Shown here piece by piece: positions 1 to 5,730 of a DNA stretch of 6,438 nt. This DNA is from Comamonadaceae bacterium. GTDB lineage: Bacteria; Pseudomonadota; Gammaproteobacteria; Burkholderiales; Burkholderiaceae_C. Where the stretch lies: assembly GCA_024642025.1 (NCBI GenBank), contig JAHEBY010000153.1, positions 1 to 6,438 of the forward strand, in the 5' to 3' direction. Below the pieces are notes generated by a model that was given only the letters and a program-made list of their open reading frames with translations, was not told the origin of the DNA and did no database searches. The translations under genes and the position numbers were made by a program. How positions within the stretch are numbered: position 1 is the first letter of the stretch; the number at the start of each line of letters is the position of its first letter.

Positions 1-474
1 GACAACTCCCGCCCACCCGGAAAAGGATTTGAAGCGTGCCACAACAACGGCATAAACAAAGAGTCCGATAACGATAGAAGGTGCTGACAACAATATGTCA
101 TTTACAAATCGGGTCAGATTGGCCAACCAGCCCTTGGTATCAAACTCAGCCAGGTAGATGCCAGCCATAACTCCAATCGGAGCGCCAACAAATGTCGCCA
201 GTAAAACCATCAGAAAGGAGCCGTATATGGCATTGGCAAGTCCGCCAACCTCGTTTGGCGGCGGCGTCATTTCAGTTAGTGCGGCCATGCTCAAGCCGCC
301 AACACCCAAGCGCACGGTTTCAATCAATATCCAGAACAACCAGAACAGGCCAAAGAGCATTGCCAGTAGAGACAACGACAAGGCAATCTGATTCACCAGC
401 TTCCTTTGAGCATATCTGGTGGCGCGAGTGGCTTCGATCGCAGCAGACTGAAGCAAACGATCTCCCGTGGTCAT
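1..474 (-). CDS. pstA: Phosphate ABC transporter permease PstA (N-terminal part, runs off left edge)
   Basis: PstA pairs with PstC to form the inner-membrane channel of the high-affinity phosphate importer PstSCAB. Only the first 158 codons are present; the frame is open to base 1, so the C-terminal half lies outside the window. Reading leftwards from ATG at 474, the product has a short charged cytoplasmic N-terminus, a hydrophobic segment at about residues 28-51, a second at 83-109 inside the family-typical block GGLANAIYGS...GAPIGVMAGIYLAEF, and a third at 127-146 containing LLSAPSIVIGLFVYA. These blocks are characteristic of PstA. The start overlaps the pstC stop by 4 bp (ATGA) and has a strong ribosome-binding site, AAGGAG, 7 nt upstream, so translation is probably coupled to pstC. 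No frameshift or internal stop is seen. pstB and phoU would be expected beyond the left edge, but this cannot be seen. Confidence 0.95.
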   Translation of the reverse strand, partial: MTTGDRLLQSAAIEATRATRYAQRKLVNQIALSLSLLAMLFGLFWLFWILIETVRLGVGGLSMAALTEMTPPPNEVGGLANAIYGSFLMVLLATFVGAPIGVMAGIYLAEFDTKGWLANLTRFVNDILLSAPSIVIGLFVYAVVVARFKSFSGWAGVV

Positions 475-1502
475 GTTTTCGCTCCTTCGTTTTTCTTCAG
501 GCGCGAAAGGAGTAATTTCGACAAGGTCAGCACGACAAACGTAATGAAGAACAGAACAAGGCCAAGATACATCAGAGCGGCTTGATGCAGCCCCTCACCC
601 GCTTCCGCAAACTCGTTGGCCAGCGCAGATGTAATGCTGTTGGCAGCCTGAAAGAGGCTCAAGGAATCGAGTTGATTGAAATTACCGATGACAAAGGTAA
701 CCGCCATGGTTTCCCCAATGGCACGCCCCAAGCCCAGCATGATGCCGCCGATCACGCCAGCTTTGGTGTAGGGCAGAACAACCTTGGAAACCACTTCCCA
801 CGTCGTCGCACCAAGACCATAGGCCGACTCCTTGAGCAACGTAGGCGTTACCTCAAATACGTCTCGCATCACCGCAGCTATAAACGGAATGATCATGATG
901 GCCAGAATAATCCCGGCCGACAGGATGCCGATACCCACGGGCGGCCCGGAAAATAGCGCCCCCAGATACGGTACGTGACCGAAAAGCGCCTGCATGGGCT
1001 GTTGCACATAGGTGGACAACACCGGGCTGAAAACGAGCAATCCCCACATGCCATAGACGATAGACGGAACAGCGGCAAGCAATTCAATCGCGGTTCCCAA
1101 CGGGCGTTTGAGCCACGCTGGGGAGAGCTCGGTCAAAAAGAGCGCGATACCGAAACTGACAGGAACGGCAATCAGCAACGCGATAAACGATGTCATCAAC
1201 GTCCCGTAGATCATGACCAGACCGCCAAAGTCCTCCTGAACCGGGTCCCAAGTGCTGGAAGTCAGAAAACCCAGCCCGTATTTATTTATGGCGGGCCAGG
1301 CGCTGATAGCCAGCGATGTCAGAATCGCAACCAGAATGGCAAGCGTAAATACCGCCGCCCCTTTGGCCACCCAGCCAAAGATGCGATCAGCCAGCGGCCC
1401 CGAGCGGGCCACTTTCATTGGAGGAGGCTTGGTCATCACACGTCCCGGTAGCAAGTTGATTCGGTCTGTTGGCAACTCATTGGCCGGAAGTGTAGATGAC
1501 AC
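471..1502 (-). CDS. pstC: Phosphate ABC transporter permease PstC
   Basis: Integral-membrane permease subunit of the PstSCAB phosphate importer, partner of PstA. The 343-residue product is slightly longer than E. coli PstC (about 319) because of a longer N-terminal tail. Hydrophobic segments lie at about 48-69, 98-124, 138-160, 189-212, 249-273 and 308-332, which gives the six-helix plan. Residues 224-246 (KESAYGLGATTWEVV...VLP) form the EAA-type cytoplasmic loop that contacts the ATPase PstB. The block LGRAIGETMAV at 258-268 is typical of PstC. The chosen start is GTG at 1502 because AGGGGG lies 6 nt upstream; an ATG 22 codons further in has only a weak GGGA upstream and is the alternative. 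The gene lies 42 bp after pstS and overlaps pstA by 4 bp, so it belongs to the PhoB-controlled pst operon. Confidence 0.97.
   Translation of the reverse strand: MSSTLPANELPTDRINLLPGRVMTKPPPMKVARSGPLADRIFGWVAKGAAVFTLAILVAILTSLAISAWPAINKYGLGFLTSSTWDPVQEDFGGLVMIYGTLMTSFIALLIAVPVSFGIALFLTELSPAWLKRPLGTAIELLAAVPSIVYGMWGLLVFSPVLSTYVQQPMQALFGHVPYLGALFSGPPVGIGILSAGIILAIMIIPFIAAVMRDVFEVTPTLLKESAYGLGATTWEVVSKVVLPYTKAGVIGGIMLGLGRAIGETMAVTFVIGNFNQLDSLSLFQAANSITSALANEFAEAGEGLHQAALMYLGLVLFFITFVVLTLSKLLLSRLKKNEGAKT
482..487 (-). promoter_or_regulatory. Ribosome-binding site of pstA
   Basis: AAGGAG on the minus strand, 7 nt before the pstA ATG and inside the 3' end of pstC. It is close to the ideal anti-16S match and supports the start that overlaps the pstC stop codon. 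Confidence 0.8.
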
Positions 1503-1508
1503 GCGATT

Positions 1509-1514
1509 CCCCCT
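1509..1514 (-). promoter_or_regulatory. Ribosome-binding site that fixes the GTG start of pstC
   Basis: AGGGGG on the minus strand, 6 nt before the GTG at 1502. It is a much better match than anything before the in-frame ATG at 1436, so it decides the start in favour of GTG. Confidence 0.7.
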
Positions 1515-1524
1515 GATTTTTTGA

Positions 1525-1543
1525 CTGGTCCGGCGTTCACCAG
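1525..1543 (-). other. Possible small stem-loop between pstS and pstC
   Basis: The 42-bp gap between the pstS stop and the pstC start contains CTGGT paired with ACCAG, a 5-bp stem with a 9-nt loop, directly after the pstS stop codon. On the transcript it is followed by an A-rich stretch, not a U-run, so it is not a standard terminator. Pst operons often make more PstS than permease, and a 3' hairpin protecting pstS mRNA would fit, but five base pairs is little evidence. Confidence 0.25.
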
Positions 1544-1544
1544 A

Positions 1545-2588
1545 CTACTTCATGGCGACAGGCTTTCCAGAGGCGTCCGTAACCTTGGCCCAGGCCTTTT
1601 CAATGGTCGGAATAACGTTGTCGGGCATTGGCACATAGTCCAGCTCAGAGGCTGTTTTACCGCCATTTTTATAGGCCCAGGTAAAAAACTTGAATGCTTC
1701 AGCTGCGTTGGCCGGATTGTCCTGCTTCAAGTGCATCAGGATAAACGTGGCTGTGCTAATAGGCCAGGCGTTCTTCCCGGGCTGATCTGTGATCAATTGA
1801 TAGAACGACTTGTTCCAGTCAGCACCAGCGGCGGCGGCCTTGAAAGTCTCGTCGTCTGGCGACACGAACACGCCGTCACGGTTTTTCATCTGCGTGTAGG
1901 TCATCTTGTTTTGTTTGACATACGAATATTCGACGTAGCCGATGGAGTTCGGCAGGCGGTTGACAAAAGCGGCGACGCCTTCATTGCCCTTACCGCCAGC
2001 GCCCACTGGCCAGTTCACCGCAGTGCCCTCACCTACCTTGGCCTTCCACTCGGGGTGAACGCGACTCAGGTAATTAGTGAAATTGAAGGTTGTGCCTGAT
2101 CCGTCTGCGCGGCGCACCGGCGCAATTGCAGCATCTGGAAGCGCCAGACCGGGGTTTAGCGCCTTGATGGCCGGATCATCCCACTTGGTGATTTTGCCGA
2201 GGTAAATGTCGCCCAACACCTGCCCGTCTAGCTTCATCTGGCCGGGCGCAATTCCCTTGATATTGACGACGGGCACCGTGCCACCGATCACGGTAGGAAA
2301 CTGAAACTGTCCCTTTTCTTTCAGAACCTCGTCAGTTTGGGGCATATCGGACGCGCCAAAATCGACCGTTTTGGCGTCAATCTGCTTGATACCTGCGCCA
2401 GAACCTACTGACTGGTAGTTCACCTTCACACCAGTCGCCTTGTTGTACTCTGAAGCCCATTTGGAGTAGACGGGCGCTGGAAAACTGGCACCTGCTCCTG
2501 TAATGGATTGCGCGCCGACGTTTGTTGTAAAAGCGATTGCTGCCGTTGCAGCGGCAGCAACAAATGAAAACTTGAAACTTGATGGCAT
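1545..2588 (-). CDS. pstS: Phosphate-binding periplasmic protein PstS
   Basis: Captures inorganic phosphate in the periplasm and delivers it to PstCA. The product is 347 residues, matching E. coli PstS (346). Residues 1-26 form a Sec signal peptide with an alanine-rich core (VAAAATAAIAF) and a likely cut at VGA|QS, leaving a 321-residue mature protein. Phosphate-site motifs are present in order, in mature numbering: GAGASFPAP at 5-13, SVGSGAG at 34-40, DFGASD at 50-55, then RRADGSGTTFNFTNYLS, whose Arg, Asp, Ser, Gly and Thr correspond to the phosphate-binding loop of E. coli PstS. The start is the ATG at 2588, because AAAGGAAG ends 4 nt before it and the signal peptide begins there. A longer in-frame reading from 2669 would start upstream of the predicted promoter. 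It is the first gene of the pst operon, behind a good Pho box. Confidence 0.97.
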   Translation of the reverse strand: MPSSFKFSFVAAAATAAIAFTTNVGAQSITGAGASFPAPVYSKWASEYNKATGVKVNYQSVGSGAGIKQIDAKTVDFGASDMPQTDEVLKEKGQFQFPTVIGGTVPVVNIKGIAPGQMKLDGQVLGDIYLGKITKWDDPAIKALNPGLALPDAAIAPVRRADGSGTTFNFTNYLSRVHPEWKAKVGEGTAVNWPVGAGGKGNEGVAAFVNRLPNSIGYVEYSYVKQNKMTYTQMKNRDGVFVSPDDETFKAAAAGADWNKSFYQLITDQPGKNAWPISTATFILMHLKQDNPANAAEAFKFFTWAYKNGGKTASELDYVPMPDNVIPTIEKAWAKVTDASGKPVAMK

Positions 2589-2592
2589 AGGA

Positions 2593-2600
2593 CTTCCTTT
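2593..2600 (-). promoter_or_regulatory. Ribosome-binding site of pstS
   Basis: AAAGGAAG on the minus strand, with its AGGA core 6 nt before the ATG at 2588. It confirms that start over the longer in-frame extension. Confidence 0.8.
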
Positions 2601-2635
2601 CGGGTTAGATACATTTCGCTTGTTTCGCAGTTCCA

Positions 2636-2641
2636 ACTGTA
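2636..2641 (-). promoter_or_regulatory. Predicted -10 element of the pstS promoter
   Basis: TACAGT on the minus strand, 4 of 6 matches to TATAAT, begins exactly 10 nt after the pstS Pho box. That is the spacing expected when PhoB replaces the -35 contact. It predicts transcription starting near 2628 and a leader of about 40 nt. Confidence 0.55.
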
Positions 2642-2651
2642 AGAATCTTTT

Positions 2652-2669
2652 GTGACAACAACATGACAT
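2652..2669 (-). promoter_or_regulatory. Pho box (PhoB binding site) driving pstS
   Basis: On the minus strand the sequence reads ATGTCAT, then GTTG, then TTGTCAC: two 7-bp direct repeats at an 11-bp pitch. Against the PhoB consensus CTGTCAT-N4-CTGTCAC each repeat matches 6 of 7. It lies 64 bp upstream of the pstS start and points at it. Binding by PhoB is inferred from this match and from pst being the classic Pho regulon target. Confidence 0.85.
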
Positions 2670-2681
2670 GGGCCATATCGA

Positions 2682-2710
2682 ATATCACCTCAAATTCACA
2701 AAACCGTCAC
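2682..2710 (+). promoter_or_regulatory. Three-unit Pho box driving phoX
   Basis: Three 7-bp units at a strict 11-bp pitch on the plus strand: ATATCAC at 2682, AATTCAC at 2693 and CCGTCAC at 2704, all ending in TCAC. The last unit matches the PhoB half-site at 6 of 7 positions; the first two are weaker (about 4-5 of 7). The linker before the last unit is AAAA, as the consensus prefers. It lies back to back with the pstS Pho box, 12 bp away, and faces phoX. Confidence 0.7.
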
Positions 2711-2720
2711 CGTATCGACC

Positions 2721-2726
2721 TAGCAT
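2721..2726 (+). promoter_or_regulatory. Predicted -10 element of the phoX promoter
   Basis: TAGCAT, 4 of 6 matches to TATAAT, starts exactly 10 nt after the last Pho-box unit, the same geometry as on the pstS side. It predicts transcription starting near 2733, about 80 nt before the phoX start, and so rules out in-frame ATGs further upstream. Confidence 0.5.
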
Positions 2727-2814
2727 GGCATCAGCCGTCGCCCAGCGTTTTGGGGAAGGCCTCTATATTTGCCAGACACCCTACATCGTGAAAACCACTA
2801 TTCGGAATATGAAT

Positions 2815-4746
2815 ATGAAAAATTTTGCAAGTCGTACGCGCCGACAGGCACTCCAGTTTCTCGCCAGCGCACCGGTACTGCCGCTCGGCGCATTGGCAAG
2901 TGGCTCGCTGCTGTCAGCCTGTGCATCGAGTGGCGCGAGACCTAACGCGACAACCGCTGGCGTTTCCATCACGTTTACCCCGATGGCTGCACCCGGCATG
3001 ACCAACGCCGCGGCCATGGCAACAACCACCGTGGGATCGACCCTCCAAGTTAGTGGCCCCGATGGAAAATCACAGTCATACAAACTCGCTTACCAGCCGT
3101 TTTTTGTAACCGGGGATCGGGTGCCCGACGGTAAAGGTGGCACCACCCTTGCAGGCGGTTACTACGATATCCTGAACAAACCAATAGTGGACCGTTCGGT
3201 ATTCGGCAAGGAGCGTCATTTCTTCTCTGATTGCCCTGACGGCTCTTCCTTGCTGCATATGCCAAATGCCAAAGTGCCGGGCGTGAAAGGCAAGGCCGTC
3301 TTTGCAGTGGTTCAATTCGAATACACCACGCGCGACCAGAGCGACGCTGCAACCTACGGCACACTCCCGTCTCCCATTGCGGTGCTCACCCTGGATCAGG
3401 ATCAGGCCACAGGCAAGCTCACCCTCGTGAAGTATCACAACGTCGACACATCATCTGTGAATGGTCTGTGGATTACATGCGGCGCAAGCCTTTCCCCTTG
3501 GAACACACATCTATCGAGCGAGGAATACGAGCCGGACGCGTTCGACGCCAAAGACAAGCGTTTCGCAGCATTTGGCAAAAGCCTGTTTGGCAGCGAAGGC
3601 GTAGCCAACCCCTACCACTACGGGCACTTGCCCGAAGTTACCGTCCATCCCGACGGCACAGGCTCCATCAACAAGCACTTCTGCATGGGCCGAATTTCCC
3701 ATGAACTGGTGCAGGTCATGCCGGACAAACGCACTGTTCTGATGGGTGATGACTACACCAATGGTGGTCTATTCATGTTTCTGGCGGACAAAGCTGAAAA
3801 CCTCTCCGCTGGAACGCTGTATGTTGCCAAGTGGAACCAGACATCAGCGGCGGGACCAGGCAGTGCCAAGTTAACCTGGATGAAGTTGGGCCAGGCCACC
3901 AGCAAAGACATCGAAAGCATGGCAAACACATTGAAACCGTCGGACATCATGGATGTCAAAACCGGCGATCCAAAAGACGCAAGCTTCACAAAAATTCCCT
4001 ACTCTGGAAAATTCAACTGGATCAAAGTCATGCCCGGAATGGAAAAAGCCGCTGCATTTCTGGAAACACATCGCTACGCGGCATACAAGGGCGCGAGTCT
4101 GGGATTTACCAAAATGGAAGGCACAACCGTCAACGCCAAAGACAAGGTAGCCTATTCCGCGATGAGCTATATCCAGCAGTCCATGGTTGACGGAACAACC
4201 GACATCAAGGTGCAGGGCCCGAAATCTGGCGCCGTGTACGCCCTGAACCTCACAGGCGGGCAAAAGGACTTGGGTGGCGAGGCCATCAACAGCGAATGGG
4301 TGCCGGTTGATATGGCAGCGCCAGCCGCACTGATTGGCGAAGATCTCACGACGCCGGATGCTCTGGGCAACACATCGCACGCTGACAAGATTGCGAACCC
4401 TGACAATATCAAATTCTCGGAAAAGTTACGCACCCTTTTCATTGGCGAAGACAGCGGTCGCCACATCAACAATTTCCTCTGGGCTTACAACGTGGACAGC
4501 AAACAGCTGTCACGCATTCTTTCCTGCCCGGCAGGCGCTGAGTCGACCGGATTGCATGCCGTTGACGACATCAACGGCTGGACATACATCATGAGCAATT
4601 TCCAGCATGCAGGTGACTGGGAGAAAGGTCTGCATGACAAGGTTCAGGCAACGCTTGATCCTCTGGTACGAGCAAACTATAAAGACCGTTACGGCGCCGC
4701 AGTGGGTTACCTGACTGCCGATCCTGTGGCAATCAAATCGATTTGA
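2815..4746 (+). CDS. phoX: PhoX-family (DUF839) phosphatase, Tat-exported lipoprotein
   Basis: Predicted extracytoplasmic phosphomonoesterase of the PhoX/DUF839 family, beta-propeller enzymes that use calcium and iron to release phosphate from organic esters. From ATG 2815 the product is 643 residues. Residues 1-36 carry a twin-arginine signal (S-R-T-R-R-Q-A-L-Q, RR at 9-10), a hydrophobic core and a lipobox LSAC with Cys36, so it is probably folded before export and then lipid-anchored. Family motifs in order are WITC with Cys222, SPWNTHL followed by SEEYEPD at 235-241, CMGRISHE, MGDDYTNGGLF at 310-320, GEDSGRHINNFLW at 544-556 and MSNFQHAGDW at 593-602. Cys222 is the candidate metal-binding cysteine. 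The start was chosen because GGA lies 8 nt upstream and the Tat signal begins there; ATG 2809 is the close alternative. Control by the Pho box upstream is inferred. Activity on phosphoesters is a family inference, since some DUF839 members are untested. Confidence 0.88.
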   Translation: MKNFASRTRRQALQFLASAPVLPLGALASGSLLSACASSGARPNATTAGVSITFTPMAAPGMTNAAAMATTTVGSTLQVSGPDGKSQSYKLAYQPFFVTGDRVPDGKGGTTLAGGYYDILNKPIVDRSVFGKERHFFSDCPDGSSLLHMPNAKVPGVKGKAVFAVVQFEYTTRDQSDAATYGTLPSPIAVLTLDQDQATGKLTLVKYHNVDTSSVNGLWITCGASLSPWNTHLSSEEYEPDAFDAKDKRFAAFGKSLFGSEGVANPYHYGHLPEVTVHPDGTGSINKHFCMGRISHELVQVMPDKRTVLMGDDYTNGGLFMFLADKAENLSAGTLYVAKWNQTSAAGPGSAKLTWMKLGQATSKDIESMANTLKPSDIMDVKTGDPKDASFTKIPYSGKFNWIKVMPGMEKAAAFLETHRYAAYKGASLGFTKMEGTTVNAKDKVAYSAMSYIQQSMVDGTTDIKVQGPKSGAVYALNLTGGQKDLGGEAINSEWVPVDMAAPAALIGEDLTTPDALGNTSHADKIANPDNIKFSEKLRTLFIGEDSGRHINNFLWAYNVDSKQLSRILSCPAGAESTGLHAVDDINGWTYIMSNFQHAGDWEKGLHDKVQATLDPLVRANYKDRYGAAVGYLTADPVAIKSI

Positions 4747-4747
4747 T
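4732..4747. repeat. 16-bp perfect palindrome across the phoX stop codon
   Basis: ATCAAATCGATTTGAT is identical to its own reverse complement. It contains the last three sense codons and the TGA of phoX, and ends 1 nt before the ppk2 ATG. In RNA it could fold as a 6-bp A/U-rich stem with a UCGA loop, occupying the place where a ppk2 ribosome-binding site would be. No U-run follows, so it is not a terminator. It could act in translational coupling, bind a protein, or be chance. Confidence 0.5.
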
Positions 4748-4748
4748 C

Positions 4749-5666
4749 ATGGACGCCAGCGATGAAGAGCTCTTTCGACGTATTCGGGCGGACCTGGCAG
4801 ACAGCTTTGACGAAGAGCTGGAACTTGAGCTGGATGATGAGGATTCACATCTTCCCGACGAAGGAAAGCAGACTAGCCTTAAGGGCTCAGGCAATGAAGC
4901 AAGACGCCTTTATTTCCGGGAATTGTTTCGGATGCAGGGTGAATTGGTCAAGCTTCAGGACTGGGTTGTCAAGACAGGGAGCAAAGTAGTCATCCTTTTT
5001 GAGGGGCGTGACGCAGCGGGGAAAGGTGGGGTCATCAAGCGAATTACACAACGCTTGAACCCACGGGTATGTAGGGTTGCCGCGCTGCCCGCTCCGAACG
5101 ACAGGGAGCGCACACAATGGTACTTTCAACGATACGTTTCCCATTTGCCCGCGGCAGGTGAGATCGTGCTGTTCGACCGCAGCTGGTACAACCGCGCTGG
5201 CGTCGAGCGTGTCATGGGATTCTGTACTGAAGATGAATACGAGGAATTCTTTCGGACCGTGCCAGAGTTTGAGCGCATGCTGGTCCGATCTGGCGTCAAG
5301 CTGATCAAATACTGGTTTTCCATTTCCGACGAAGAACAGCATCTACGATTTCTTGGGCGTATTCATGATCCCCTGAAACAATGGAAGCTCAGCCCGATGG
5401 ACCTTGAATCCCGCAGCCGCTGGGAAGACTACACCAGGGCAAAAGAAGTCATGCTTGAGCGCACTCATATCGCTGAGGCGCCTTGGTGGGTCGTCCAGGC
5501 AGTCGACAAGAAAAAAGCTCGCTTGAATTGCATCCATCACTTGCTTTCGCAGTTACCCTATTCAGACACGGATCATCCACCCATTGTTCTACCGCCACGG
5601 GTTAGGCACGACGACTATGTCCGAAACCCCATACCCGACGACATATTGGTGCCCGAAAGGTATTGA
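4749..5666 (+). CDS. ppk2: Polyphosphate kinase 2 (polyP:nucleoside-diphosphate phosphotransferase)
   Basis: Cytoplasmic enzyme that moves phosphate between polyphosphate and nucleotides, usually making ATP or GTP from the diphosphate in this subgroup. The product is 305 residues, normal for a single-domain PPK2. Residues 21-38 form an acidic tail, followed by the kinase core: Walker A GRDAAGKGG at 86-94, RTQWYFQRYV at about 121-130, Walker B region LFDRSWYNRAG at 141-151 with VERVMGF after it, KYWFSIS at 187-193, then RWEDYTRAKEVML. The unbroken VERVMGF and WYFQRYV blocks recall the Pseudomonas PPK2 type (class I, ADP-preferring), but class is inferred. The ATG lies 2 bp after the phoX stop and has no recognisable ribosome-binding site, so translation is probably coupled to phoX. 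A TTG at 4743 is a less likely start. It belongs to the phoX transcript. Confidence 0.95.
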   Translation: MDASDEELFRRIRADLADSFDEELELELDDEDSHLPDEGKQTSLKGSGNEARRLYFRELFRMQGELVKLQDWVVKTGSKVVILFEGRDAAGKGGVIKRITQRLNPRVCRVAALPAPNDRERTQWYFQRYVSHLPAAGEIVLFDRSWYNRAGVERVMGFCTEDEYEEFFRTVPEFERMLVRSGVKLIKYWFSISDEEQHLRFLGRIHDPLKQWKLSPMDLESRSRWEDYTRAKEVMLERTHIAEAPWWVVQAVDKKKARLNCIHHLLSQLPYSDTDHPPIVLPPRVRHDDYVRNPIPDDILVPERY

Positions 5667-5730
5667 GCAAAACCAGGTATCGTCACAATGCTATGCTGCC
5701 TGAAAAGTACACATTAAAACTTGTCAGCAG

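Noticed and set aside
975..1451. 158-codon open frame on the plus strand inside pstC
   Set aside because: It is antisense to clear PstC membrane segments, and its polar, Arg/Gln-rich product is typical of a shadow frame.
1515..1543. Rho-independent terminator between pstS and pstC
   Set aside because: The T-run lies on the plus strand on the wrong side of the hairpin for pst transcription, and the stem has only 5 bp.
3871..4380. 169-codon open frame on the minus strand inside phoX
   Set aside because: It is antisense to conserved PhoX sequence, has no family motif and no convincing ribosome-binding site.
4743..4745. TTG as the ppk2 start, overlapping the phoX stop
   Set aside because: It adds only two residues, has no ribosome-binding site, and the ATG at 4749 is the more usual choice.
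5680..5686. Single Pho-box-like half-site TCGTCAC before ppx
   Set aside because: Only 5 of 7 match and there is no second unit 11 bp away on either side, so it does not support a separate PhoB promoter for ppx.
5692..5697. TATGCT as a -10 element for a ppx-specific promoter
   Set aside because: No -35 hexamer is found at 16-18 bp upstream; the nearest, TTGAGC, is 23 bp away, so a promoter is not supported.
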